Positions 1 through 9,125 of a stretch of DNA of 64,000 nucleotides are shown here, in pieces. The notes beneath the pieces were generated by a model. The model did not search any database. It worked only from the letters and a program-made list of their open reading frames with translations, and was not told the DNA's origin. The position numbers and the translations under genes are program-made. The DNA is from Dama dama (Eukaryota > Chordata > Mammalia > Artiodactyla > Cervidae), in contig NC_083685.1 in assembly GCF_033118175.1 (NCBI RefSeq), positions 127,654,501-127,718,500 on the forward strand, given 5' to 3'. Numbering within the stretch: the stretch's first letter is position 1; each line of letters opens with the position of its first letter.

Positions 1-296
1 ACAACTTGTTGGTTGGTTTTTCTCTTCCAAGGGAGGCGGGGGTGTGGCTGCAAAATAAATCTTTGGCTTTTTTTTTTCCTTCTCCCCCAAAGAAATCATT
101 GTGTTGTCATGCAGGGAGGGCCCAAGCCGATGACATGTTTATGGGGCTGCCTCGAGTGAAGGCCAGTGTCTGGTAGGGCCATCCAGAGGATTGCTCTCCA
201 CTCCCCCCACCGTGGCCACCCCACCCCCTTTCCCTCACAGCAATACAACTTCAGCTCAATGCTTGTCTAGAATTCTCAGTGGGGCTACCTAGGCTC

Positions 297-484
297 AAAG
301 GGGGTGGGGGTGGGGGTGACGTCACATCCCCGGGTCCCGATTGGCTGCCTTCAGGCTTCAGGAATGATATCATCTCTGCTTCTGCCTGCCCACCCCCTTT
401 TCCTTCCAGGCCTTTCCTGGCCGGGCCAGCCCCCCCACTCCGTCCCCAGCACCCCACCCCAGGATACCCTGTTGCCTTGGAGAC
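297..484. promoter_or_regulatory. Candidate regulatory cluster: G-runs, full CRE palindrome, inverted CCAAT, X-box-like site
   Basis: Three G5 runs separated by single T bases (300-316) abut a perfect CRE palindrome TGACGTCA (317-324). An inverted CCAAT core, ATTGG, follows at 340-344, and GTTGCCTTGGAGAC at 471-484 resembles an RFX X-box. CREB/ATF, NF-Y and RFX are known to cooperate at some promoters, but the spacing here (about 16 bp from CRE to CCAAT and 130 bp to the X-box) is looser than the classic arrangement. No downstream exon is visible, so an enhancer or a distal promoter are both possible. Confidence 0.4.
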
Positions 485-599
485 CACAAGTTTTCAACCT
501 CGTTGTCTGAAGGAATGGTAATTCATTACATGTCTGACATGGGGGTGAAGGGTGCAGAGAGGGAGACCCAGGCCGGACGGTCGCAAGGGGAGGTGGTGG

Positions 600-770
600 A
601 CAACCGAATAACGAACAAAAATATGTTTCACGCATGAGAAGCCATCAAAGATGGTAGCGAGGAAAAAGGTCATTGCAGATGGCGTTTATGAAATCGAAAA
701 ACAGAGGCGGAATTTTCAAAAGCAAGCGGCTGCCAAAATATGGCTGAGCATCACCACCCCTCCCCCAGAC
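600..770. promoter_or_regulatory. Candidate conserved noncoding element
   Basis: This block is free of recognisable repeats and simple sequence, balanced in composition, and rich in intact words such as GCCATCAAAGATGG and CCAAAATATGG (close to a CArG box but one base too long). The 95-codon frame across it (651-938) matches no family I know. Conservation is inferred from texture only. Confidence 0.3.
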
Positions 771-1026
771 AGCTCATTAGGAGGGTTTTGGAGAGAGCGT
801 CACCGGCGCTCTGGGGCGGCTGTGTTATCTTCGGAGGAAGGGCGGTCCCCTCGTCCCCAGGAGGAGGTACACCAGGAGCTCTCCCCTCCCACGGGCTCTG
901 CTCAGAGCCAGCAGTTTCTGAGAAAGTGGCCCAGATAACGACCCACCCACACCCTTGGTGTGCCTGGGGGTCTCCTGGTCCCTTAGTGTGAGTCCGCAGG
1001 AGCCTAAGGCAGGAAGGAGTCTCTAG

Positions 1027-1513
1027 TTGAGGCTGTGTGCCTGTGTGTGTACATGCGTGCTTGCGTATGTGTGCATATGCTTGTGTGTGTTTGTGTGTGT
1101 GTATGCATGTGCGTGCTTGTGTATGTCTATGTGTGTGTTTGTGTATGTTGTGTATGCTTATGTGTGTTTGTGTGTCTGCGTATGTGCTATGTACGTGTGT
1201 GTGTTTGTGTGGGTCTGTGTACGCTTGTGTGTGTTTGTGTATGTGTGTGCTGTGTGTATGCATGTGTGCTGTGTGTGTGCATGTGTGCTGTGTGTATGCA
1301 TGTGTGCTGTGTGTATGCATGCGTGCTGTGTATATGTGCATGCGTACTGTGTGTATTGGCGTATGTGTGTTTGTGTGTGAATATCTGTGCTTGCGTATGT
1401 CTCTGGATGTGTGTGCTTGTATATGTTGTGTGTGCTCATGTGTCTGCATATGTGCTATGTACGTGTGTGTGTTTGTGTGGGTCTGTGTACGCTTGTGTGT
1501 GTTTGTGTACGGG
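1027..1513 (+). repeat. Complex TG-rich tandem array with nested periods
   Basis: The array is imperfect (TG)n with interspersed TA, TC, GC and AC steps. From about 1243 to 1360 it resolves into a 19-bp unit built around GTGTGCTGTGTGTATGCAT, with the last unit lengthened to 21 bp. A 69-bp block at 1173-1241 recurs at 1441-1509 with one difference. Open frames of about 270 and 258 codons across it, rich in Cys/Val or His/Thr, are products of the repeat and not genes. Confidence 0.9.
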
Positions 1514-2149
1514 TAGGTGTGTTTCAATTACCCGTAGATTCCGTATCTATGTTGATGGTAGTCACTACGGACTACTCCAACCCCTGACTCCCTGGGACAG
1601 GTTAAGGACAACACGCAGATTCCCCGTGGCTCCCCATCGCCTCTGCCTCCCAGACTCCGGTTTTACTCCAGGAGCATTTCTTCTCTCTCCATGGGCTGTT
1701 AACATGTGGTGGTTTGTGGTCTTCCCTTACATTTGTTCCATGTCTGTTTTCCTGTCGGAGGCATCCTTTGAGTCGGGAACTCCAGATTTGCAGTCTGGAA
1801 TATTGGTGAGGTTCTGGCTGCTTGTGGTCCTTACTTTTGACGCCTGACCCCTGTAGCCGGCTCTTCTCAGCCCTCACAGGCCACCTCTTACTCCCTGACA
1901 AGTGCCTCTGAATCCACAGTCATACGGTTACAAGGAAAATAAGCAAACGATGAAAAGAGGTGTTAAAGACATACTTGCTGGGTAATAAGTGGAGAGTCTA
2001 GAGCTTCGTTTCAGGAACAGATTCTTTTAGATATGCCTGTGTGTTGAGATGGATGGATGTTTTTCTTATAAGTCTGGAATACACTGACCTTTCAATAAAA
2101 GCTGGCTAATATTGTCTTCTTGTTTATTTGTACAGACTCTTCTGGGCTG
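1514..2149. other. Single-copy DNA, no feature recognised
   Basis: No repeat family, exon or RNA gene is recognised. The sequence grows AT-rich towards the right as it approaches an L1 remnant. Confidence 0.4.
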
Positions 2150-2320
2150 GCAATGTATTTTAAATATTCTGTAATAACCTATATGGAAAAAGGATCTGAA
2201 AAAGAATGGGCATATATATGTGTGTCTGATTCACTTTGCTACACACTTGAAACTAACATGAGATTGTAAATCAGCTATACCCCAATAAAAATTTTTGCAA
2301 AAATTTAAAATTGTATTTCA
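2150..2320 (+). mobile_element. Artiodactyl L1 3' end fragment
   Basis: It carries the L1 3'-UTR wording TTGCTACACACTTGAAACTAA, then ATTGTAAATCAGCTATAC and CCAATAAAAA followed by A-rich sequence. Only the terminal part of the 3' UTR is present; there is no ORF2. Confidence 0.8.
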
Positions 2321-3575
2321 AAATACCTCCTAGAAATGGGTGAACACTGCAACTATTAATATGTATACACACACACAGCCATAGATATGTGGGTCGCTGA
2401 GTGTCTATGTGTGATTGCATTTCCTTATTTCTGTTTTTGAAAAAGTTTCCAAGTGTTCTGCAGTGGGTAGTTACTACAAATAAAATCAGGGGAAAAAAAA
2501 GCTATTTAAAAAAATCGGTCATTGGGCAGGATGTTCTAAAGGGCAGATGAATGTAGCTTCCAAGATGAAGTAACCAGATACCTGTCAACTCCGCGTAGCA
2601 GAGAAGCAGCGGCCGCGTTTGTCACCAGCGGGGCGGTGACGTGACTCCCCCGGGGTCCTGCGGCTTCTCTTCTTTTCTGCTATGGTCCAGTTTCTCAGGC
2701 TCAGAGGGAGAGCAGACTCTCTGAGTATTAGATGAAGGTGATCTTGGACCACCTCTGATCCACCCTCTTTCTGTCTAAACCGGACACTTAATGGCTCTTG
2801 AAAAGTGAGCCCTAATCCGAGATTTTCACAAGCTGTCCCCTCAGAATCCGCATGCCCAAAACCCAAGTCATAATTTCCCCAAACTGTTTCCTTCCAACCC
2901 TAAAGTTTCTCTGTCTGCCCCCAGAACCACTATTTTTATCCAAGCTAGAAACTTCGCAGTCATTTTTGATTAATCCCTCTACGTCAGTCTCCAAGAGAGT
3001 CACCGAGAACAGTCTGTTATTCATGCCAAGTGTGCCGCTGTATTCATCCTTCCCAACTTCCTGGTGCCCCAGTAGAAGCCATTTCCTTCGAGAGCTGTTT
3101 GAAATGCCACCTCCTCCAGGCAGATTTCCTGAATTGCTCCTGTGCTTCCTGATAAACATCTAACTTGAATTCCACCTGGATGAACAGACTTGAGGAGCTC
3201 CATCCACCTTGGATCACGCAGCCTTGGTTTGAAGGAATAGACTTGGCTTTCCTTCTAGACTGCGTGGCCCAAGAGCGCAAGCCCGAGTGCTTTATAAGGT
3301 CAGATTGTGTGAGCTCAGCATAATTTATTGATTAAACAAAAGGAAACCACTTCCTCTCTTGACAAACCACACTGGTATTTCACCCTCTTTTCTTTACAGG
3401 TGTTTTCCCAAACATCTGACCTGAACACCTACTTTTTAACTGAAGCAAACTTTTCTCTTTTGCATTTCCTGTCTTTGAATACATTGATTAAACTCCGTCT
3501 CTGTATTTTAATTATTATCATAATAAATAGTCCCAAATTATTGTTATTTTTTTTTTTTTTAGTTTGAAAGACAGG
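2321..3575. other. Single-copy DNA
   Basis: Mostly unique sequence with a short CA run near 2368. Overlapping short frames on both strands around 2812-3280 show no domain or splice context that supports an exon. Confidence 0.4.
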
Positions 3576-3576
3576 A

Positions 3577-3640
3577 TAGTCTATAATGTTGAAGTCTGAA
3601 TTTTGGAGCCAGACTGCCTAAATCTGGGAATGTAACACTG
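3577..3640 (+). mobile_element. MIR fragment (weak)
   Basis: TTTTGGAGCCAGACTGCCT followed by AAATC resembles the MIR 5' region. It is short and diverged. Confidence 0.35.
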
Positions 3641-4052
3641 TAGCCACTAGCCACATCTGAAGGTTTATTTAAATACATTTTAAGCATATTTATTTATTTA
3701 TTTGGCCATGCCAGGTCTTAGCTGCTGCATGCATGATCGTCGGTCTTCACAGAGGCGAGCAGGATCCTTAGTTGTGGTGTGAGAACTCTTAACTGCGGCA
3801 TGTTAGATATAGTTCCCTGACTAGGGATCTAACCCGGGCCCCCTGCAATGAGAGAGCAGAATCGTAGGCATGGGACTACCAGGAAATTTAAATATAAATT
3901 TAAATATATTATGGTTTTTAAAAATGAAAGATTCAATTCCTCCATCATATTGAGGTTTTCAAGTCCTCAAATAGCAACATGTAGCAAGTGGCTACCCTAC
4001 TGAAAAGCAGAGATACAGGACATGTCTGTCATCACAGAAAATTCCTTTGGAT
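3641..4052 (+). mobile_element. hAT-like DNA transposon remnant, split by a SINE
   Basis: Left part has TAGCCACTAGCCACATCTGA and right part has CAACATGTAGCAAGTGGCTA, the paired wording of a common mammalian hAT non-autonomous element whose termini derive from 'cagtgctgtccaat'. The middle is displaced by a CHR-type SINE. A second copy of the same family lies at 7290-7432. Confidence 0.6.
3688..3885 (-). mobile_element. CHR-type tRNA SINE
   Basis: Reads as the reverse complement of a CHR SINE: a TTTATTTATTTGGCCATGCC tail side, an internal AGTTGTGGTGTGAGAACTCT and the B-box side CTAGGGATCTAACCCGGGCC. The head end has decayed into the flanking hAT element. Confidence 0.75.
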
Positions 4053-4097
4053 ACCTCAGGCCAGTTTCAAAAATATTTGACTTTGGGGGCCAATCTC

Positions 4098-4188
4098 CTT
4101 CTAATACCTACCTCTTCAAGTTGCTTGAGCTTTAAATGAGTTAATACACATAAAGCACATAGAAGCTTGTCTAGAGTATCACAGCAGG
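4098..4188 (+). mobile_element. MIR fragment
   Basis: CTAATACCTACCTCTTCAAG and AAATGAGTTAATACACATAA with AAGCACATAGAA match the 3' half of MIR. Confidence 0.55.
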
Positions 4189-4200
4189 TCACCCACAGTT

Positions 4201-4430
4201 GCAGGACCAGTGCTTTCCAGGTGGCACTAGTGGTAAAGAATCTGCCTGCCGATGCAGGAGACAAAAGAGATGCAGGTTCGATCCCTGGGTTGGGAAGATC
4301 CCCTGGAGGAGGACACGGCAATCCACTCCAGTATTCTCGCCTGGATAATCCCCATGGACAGAAGAGCCTGGCAGGCTACAGTTCATAGGGTCACAGAGTC
4401 AGACATGACTGAAGCGACTTAGCACTCACG
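4201..4430 (+). mobile_element. Bov-tA SINE with exact 11-bp flanking duplication
   Basis: The tRNA-like head (CTTTCCAGGTGGCACTAGTG, then AAAGAATCTGCCTGC and GGTTCGATCCCTGGG) is joined to the BovB-derived tail ending GACTGAAGCGACTTAGCA. CACCCACAGTT occurs immediately left (4190-4200) and right (4431-4441). About 11 bases lie between the left duplicate and the recognisable head, so the 5' end carries extra sequence. Confidence 0.9.
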
Positions 4431-4441
4431 CACCCACAGTT

Positions 4442-5500
4442 AGACATTATGGTCTACACCGGCCTCGTGTTCCAACTCTTGACTCATCTCCATGACCCAA
4501 TTTAATCTGTGAGTCCATATCACATTTTTGGTAACAGCATTCTTACTAACTCCTGCCAAGAATTCTCTTTGATGCCCCTTAAAGGAGACAACATTCTCTG
4601 GCCAGAAACAGCTCATAGAAGCCACCTTCTTGCTTAATGACATACAAATTATCAACCATAAATGACCCTGGGAAAGAATAATCATTTATGTTGGACCTTC
4701 AAGGACTTTAAGCTGGTCACCACCAGGCCAGAGAAAGTCTTTTCCCTCTTGGATCTGGGGCAGCAAGTGTGGAGAAAATCAAATGATGTTTAATCAGGCC
4801 GAGCATTCTTCACTGGTGACCTAATGAAGGGGCATGACTAAATGACCATTAGGCGGGATGTTTGTGTGAACTGCAATAGAGAAGTTCCTCTAAACTTTCT
4901 GAAGAGGAAGATAATATATCTAAATAGCTTCCTGTCTCTTTGCTGCCAAGCAGCAGCAGAAGGAAAATAGCTTCTCCAGCAGGGAAATATTTAGCATGTT
5001 GGGTGCGCTCAGCTCCTCCCTGTTGGGACGAATGAATGGAAAGTGAGCAGGAAAGTGAGGGAGCCTTCTGGGCACTCCCAGATGCCCTGACGTTTGGCAC
5101 GTTGTTTCAGAGCTGCGGGTCTGGAAGTCAGGGAGCGTGTCTGGAGGGTAAGAAGGCTTGTAAGACAGAGATGGGGTGTCTTTGGGGGCTTCTGGCACTC
5201 ACATTGATTAGGACCTGAACCGATCTCTGCCTGGGTTCTTAGAAACCCCAGTTCACATCTTAGCAGGAAAGGGAAGATCCAATTTTTTTCCTGCTTGCTG
5301 GATGCCTGCCTCTGAGCCCTTGGGTGCGCGGTTCTGGAAAGTCTTTCCATGGCTGTGAAAAACCCATTTGGGAGCTTGACTTTAAGTGGAAACTGCTACT
5401 CACTGAAGCCAAACCACAACCCAGAAGACAGAAAAGCCCCTCTTCCATTTGCCGTGGCGTTAGGGCGTGCGAGGCAGAGCTCTCCCGGAAGTCCACGTGG
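4442..5500. other. Single-copy DNA
   Basis: No repeat or exon recognised. The block 4800-5000 has mixed composition and could be conserved, but nothing in the sequence proves it. Confidence 0.4.
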
Positions 5501-5504
5501 AGCG

Positions 5505-5853
5505 GCCCTCCCTGGTGGTTCAGATGATAAAGAAGGTGTCAGCCGCTTAGTCGGGTCCGACTCTGTGACTCCGTGGGCTGTGGCCGCCGGGCTCCTCTGT
5601 CAATGGGATTCTCCAGGCCCGGTGGGTTCTTTATCACTGCGGCCACGTGGTTTGCAAGATGGTACAGAATCTGCCTGCACCGTGGGAGACCCGCGTTAGA
5701 TCCCTGGGTCAGGAAGATCCCCTGGAGAAGGGAATGGCAACCCACTCCAGGATATTCTTGCCTACAGAATCGGATGGACAGAGGAGCCTGGCGGGCTACA
5801 GTCGGTGGGGTCGCAGAGTCAGACATCACTGAGCGAGTGAGCATGCACGCACA
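5505..5853 (+). mobile_element. Bov-tA SINE carrying an inner, inverted Bov-tA
   Basis: Head piece CCCTCCCTGGTGGTTCAGAT (about 5507-5534) and body from 5657 onwards (CAGAATCTGCCTGC through GGCGGGCTACAGTC to the TGAGCGAGTGAGCATG tail) form one plus-strand copy. The interruption is another Bov-tA. AGATGATAAAGAA (5522-5534) and AGATGGTACAGAA (5657-5669), 11 of 13 identical, look like the inner insertion's target duplication. Confidence 0.8.
5535..5656 (-). mobile_element. Bov-tA SINE, internally deleted, nested
   Basis: Begins with the reverse-complement tail AGTCGGGTCCGACTCTGTGA, continues to ATGGGATTCTCCAGGC, then jumps directly to GGTGGGTTCTTTATCACT of the head. The central part (roughly 80 bp) is missing. 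Confidence 0.75.
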
Positions 5854-6144
5854 TCGGCCAAGGAAGCCTCGGTTTGACTTTTTTTTCTGCCGCTCCAACT
5901 CCCACTCATGTTTGCAGGAGCGGGGAGAGGCGGGCAGTCAGAGAGGTCAGAGGAAGCCCAGGCCTGGCTGCGTCCTGGGGATCAGCTCCTGCCAATCGAC
6001 TCAGCAACCTGGGCCCAGCTCTGTTGGAGACAACAAGGGTGAGATTCAGGTCCCTCCTACAGCCCCTCTCCCCGGCAGCCTTTCTCCTTTTCTCTGACTG
6101 CAGGCCACACTCAGCCCATCAGCAGCTCTTGTTGGGATCTAGAC

Positions 6145-6690
6145 CTGAGGTCAGCGAACGTTTTTGACACCTTCCGGTTTTGCGGGTCAAGAGCAAAAGG
6201 AGGATGTTATGTAGGTCATTCTGTAACCATTTAAAATCTAACTAAACATTAAACAAAAACAACACCCTATAGCTTGCTGTTCAGTCTCTAAGTCACGTCC
6301 TACCCTTGCGGCCTCATGGACTGCAGTACCCCAAGCCCCTGTGTCCTCCGCTGTCTCTTGGAGTTTGTTCAAATTCATGTCCATTGAGTCGGTGATGCCA
6401 TCTAACCATCTCATCCTCTGTCGCCTCCTTCTCCTCCTGCCTTCAGTTTTTCCCAGCATCAGGGTCTTTTCCAGCTCTGCACATTAGGTGGTCAAAATAT
6501 TGGAGCTTCAGCTTCAGCATCAGTCCTTCAGTGAATATTCAGGGTTGATTTCCTTTAGGGTGGACTGGTTGGATCTCCTTGCAGTCCAAGGGACTCTCAA
6601 GAGTCTTCTCCAGCAGCACACCCTGAAAGCATCAATTCTTGCAGGTAGTAGGCTGAAATTGCCCTCTGGGCTGTAGTTTGCTGACCCCTG
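6145..6690 (+). mobile_element. hAT-like DNA transposon split by BovB
   Basis: Left terminus CTGAGGTCAGCGAACG and right terminus TTTGCTGACCCCTG are inverted matches of each other, as in the mammalian 'ggtcggcaaact' element. The right side keeps CCCTCTGGGCTGTAGTTTGC. A BovB fragment sits inside. The exact subfamily name is not assigned. Confidence 0.65.
6270..6642 (-). mobile_element. BovB LINE 3' fragment
   Basis: Reverse-complement BovB: GTTGAGTCGGTGATGCC-type wording (here CATTGAGTCGGTGATGCC), TTCCCAGCATCAGGGTC, CTTGCAGTCCAAGGGACTCT. The 5' end stops soon after the 'aagcatcaattctt' segment, so about 370 bp of the 3' end remain. Confidence 0.9.
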
Positions 6691-6721
6691 ACGCAGGGTG
6701 CAAACTCTGATGAATAAGTGC

Positions 6722-7180
6722 CGTTTCCTGCCTAACAAATACTTACAGAGAAGGGATTGTGTGCCTGACACCACGCTGGATGTTTGGGGCACCATCGTCA
6801 AGCAAAACAAAACAAAGCCAAACACAGATTGTGGTCCTTCCCTGGTAGGCTAGTCATTAAGACTTCAGCTTCCAATACAGGGGATACGAGTTTGATACCT
6901 GGTCGTGGAAATAAGATCCCACAAGCCTCATGGCCAAAAAAGCCAGAACTTTTTTTTTTTTTTTTAAAGAAGCATTATTGTAACAAATTCATTAAAGATT
7001 AAAAATGGTCCGCATTAAAAAAAAAAGTAAAAAACAGACTGTGTCTTTGACTTTCCAGTGGGGATGATAGATGTATTTAAAAAGTCATTGAAAGACAGGA
7101 TCCTGGGTAAGTACAGAGAAGCAGGCGTTCACAGAGACAGTTGCAAATGGCATTCAGACCAGCTATGGGATGTCTGGGGG
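6722..7180 (-). mobile_element. L2-like remnant split by a CHR SINE
   Basis: Left part has CTAACAAATACTTACAG and TGTGCCTGACACCACGCTGG, the reverse complement of an L2 3' end. After the SINE the text resumes with CAGTGGGGATGATAGAT. Right edge uncertain. Confidence 0.45.
6834..7033 (+). mobile_element. CHR-type tRNA SINE with long A-rich tail
   Basis: Head TCCTTCCCTGGTAGGCTAGT, body GATCCCACAAGCCTCATGGC, then the tail module AGCATTATTGTAACAAATTC. ACAGATTGTG (6824-6833) and ACAGACTGTG (7034-7043), 9 of 10 identical, flank it as a target duplication. Confidence 0.8.
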
Positions 7181-7221
7181 GTGTGTATGTGTGTGTGCGC
7201 GCGCGCACGCGCGTGCATGCA
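7181..7221. repeat. Alternating purine-pyrimidine tract (Z-DNA candidate)
   Basis: About 40 bp alternate without a break: GT/AT steps, then a (GC)n core with an AC step, then GC, GT and AT steps. The core contains nine GC dinucleotides, the most Z-prone step. Confidence 0.85.
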
Positions 7222-7289
7222 AGGGAGAGAGCGAGCGTGCCATATGTGACCATTTCAGCTTCAGTTAATGAAATGCCAATTCATTTTCC

Positions 7290-7432
7290 ATTTCAACCAA
7301 TTAAAATTACATGCTATTAAACAACAAATTAATTGATAATTAAAATTTAAAAAATACAAATTCCATTGCTCATTTGCACTAGCCACAGTTCCAAGGCAGT
7401 GAATGGCCACCTGCAGCTCGTGGCCGCCACGT
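7290..7432 (+). mobile_element. hAT-like DNA transposon fragment
   Basis: AT-rich interior followed by TTGCACTAGCCACAGTTCCA and AATGGCCACCTGCAGCTCGT, a decayed version of the terminal part of the element also seen at 3641-4052. Confidence 0.5.
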
Positions 7433-7991
7433 TGCAGAGAGAGGGAGGGAGAGAAAAGGCGGAGGCCAGAGGGGATAGGAGCGAACCTTCCCGTGCAGAG
7501 GACAGCCAGGCTGTCTGTAGGACCTTGTGGGTTGGACAGCACTCACTGAAGCCGACGCAAGGGAGCAGAGAGAGGAGGGCGAGGGGAAATGTGGGTGAGG
7601 ACGTGGAGGCAGGAAGCAGCATGGGCTCCCAGCACAGCAACGCAAGCCAAGCAGAGCCGTTGCAGAGTGGGCCATGCCCTCTTGACTCCTGGTGGAAGGG
7701 GTCACCAAGGGGCCCACCCATGTGCCAGGGACTTGGGGTTCATGACCAAACATGACCCTGAGGTGTACTCGTGTGTGTGCGTCCATCATTACAGAAGAGT
7801 TCGGGGATGTCCAAGGTCACAGAGAGACAAGATGGGCCTCCCTTTGAATGGAAGCAGGTGTGTTCAGGACCCCAGAGCGTCCCCTGTTTGTCACTAATGA
7901 CATGGCTGCCCCTCCAGTGGGTCTGCGGGGGGTAAGTCAGGAGCCCTGAGCCGCACGGGGCCATTTCAAGCTGCAGTGAATCATGCCCAGT
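7433..7991. other. Single-copy, GC-rich DNA
   Basis: No repeat recognised. Frames of 100-136 codons overlap on both strands, as expected in GC-rich noncoding DNA with few stop codons. Confidence 0.4.
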
Positions 7992-8003
7992 AACATTTAA
8001 CTT

Positions 8004-8324
8004 GCCACTCTCCTCTTTCACCTTCACAAAGAGGCTCTTCAGAATAGTCACTGGAAGGACTGATATTCAAGATGAAGCTCCCATACTTGGGCCACCTGAT
8101 GCGAAAACCCGACTCAGTGGAAAAGACTCTGATACTGGGAAGAATTGAAGGCAGGAGGAGAAGGCGGTGATGGAGGATGAGATGGTTGGGTGGCATCACC
8201 GACTCATGGACACGAGTTTGAGCGAGCTCTGAGAGATTGTGAAGGACAGGGAGGCCGGGCGTGCTGCCATCCACAGGACTGCAAAGAGTCGGACAGGACT
8301 GAGCGACTGAACAACCACGGCAGC
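8004..8324 (+). mobile_element. BovB LINE 3' fragment with inverted 5' piece and exact 12-bp target duplication
   Basis: Positions 8004-8042 read as BovB in reverse (CACTCTCCTCTTTCACCTTC, AAAGAGGCTCTTCAGA). From about 8043 the text is forward BovB 3' end (GGAAGGACTGATATTCAAG, TTGAAGGCAGGAGGAGAAGG, GGACTGAGCGACTGAACAAC). AACATTTAACTT flanks it exactly (7992-8003 and 8325-8336). This is the structure expected from twin-primed reverse transcription. Confidence 0.9.
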
Positions 8325-8336
8325 AACATTTAACTT

Positions 8337-8925
8337 CCAGCTGCCGGGTGTCAGGAGCACCGCTTCAAGTGCTCAAAGTCTCCGTGTGGTCCACGGCAAA
8401 CCATGTTGGACGGCGCAGACACAGAACCACCCCTTTGTTGCAGAAAGTCCTACCGGGCCAGACTGACCTCGAGGACATGATCTCTGTTCCTAGCCTGGCT
8501 TGGGAAAGCATTTAGACCTGAAAAAAAAAAAAGAAGAAAAAGAAAGAAAGAAAACCCAGCTCTTCTTTACAAACAGGCCGTCCCTCGCAATGTGGGAATG
8601 TCAGGGCCTCTGGGTGAAGTGAGCAAGAGAGAAGAGAAACGAGATGCAGCTGAGGTGGGGACGCTGTGTTTTCTCCGATATTACTAAGCAACCGTGTCCT
8701 AAAATCTCCGGAGCCAGCGACAGAACTTTGTTTACCAGGAAGAAAGCACTTGAAAAGGAGAATATTTGGCGGAAATGCGCTTTGGGATTAGCAGGTTTTT
8801 TTTTTCTTCCTTTCTTTCTTTTCTCTCTCTCTTTTTTTTTTTTCTTTTAATGCTGTTTTGTTTCTCTTCTGGGTTGTTCAAGGTACTGACCTAGCACTCA
8901 GCGCTCTTTGCCAAGAAACTCTTTC
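8337..8925. other. Single-copy DNA with two low-complexity tracts
   Basis: An A-rich (GAAA)n tract lies at 8519-8557 and a pyrimidine tract of TTTC/TC/T runs at 8795-8848. Otherwise no repeat or gene is recognised. Confidence 0.5.
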
Positions 8926-9125
8926 CCTGCCTAATTAGCCTGCGGTATTGTTCGGGGGTTCTGGGAAGGGTGGGGAGGGGGCGAGGCGGCGGGAGGGAGG
9001 CAGGACCAATGGCGAGCTGCAGGGAGCCAGCGGGGGGGCGGGGAGGCCCGGCTGGTCATTAGATGCCAAGGTCTTGAAAATCCCTCTGTAATTAATTTTC
9101 TCCTGCATTAATTAGAGAAATGTTG
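8926..9125. promoter_or_regulatory. GC-rich core flanked by homeodomain sites
   Basis: TAATTAG (8932-8938) precedes a G-rich block (8945-9055) with 9 CpG counted in 9001-9060 plus the line before it, and a CCAAT (9005-9009). TAATTAATT (9089-9097) and TTAATTAG (9108-9115) follow. No repeat is recognised. The mix of GC-rich centre and TAATTA edges is typical of developmental enhancers or promoters; the strand and target cannot be told. Confidence 0.45.

Larger units (their letters stand above)
1..1020. other. Single-copy, repeat-poor DNA with regulatory-looking blocks
   Basis: I recognise no interspersed repeat here. The stretch is moderately GC-rich with a short T run near its start. Short open frames on both strands have no recognisable protein similarity and look like chance. 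Two sub-blocks are described separately as candidate regulatory DNA. Confidence 0.5.

Noticed and set aside
651..938. 95-codon frame with Lys/Arg-rich start as a possible exon
   Set aside because: No known domain, no splice context, and overlapping frames in the same block.
1035..1847. 270-codon forward frame and an opposing 258-codon reverse frame (751-1527)
   Set aside because: Cys/Val- and His/Thr-rich translations of the TG array; open frames on both strands are expected from a repeat whose unit lacks stop codons.
5493..5650. CCACGTGG at 5493-5500 and 5643-5650 as an alternative target duplication
   Set aside because: Only 8 bp and does not match the SINE boundaries as well as the 13-bp pair used.
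5573..6097. 174-codon frame
   Set aside because: Mostly Bov-tA sequence translated through the SINE.
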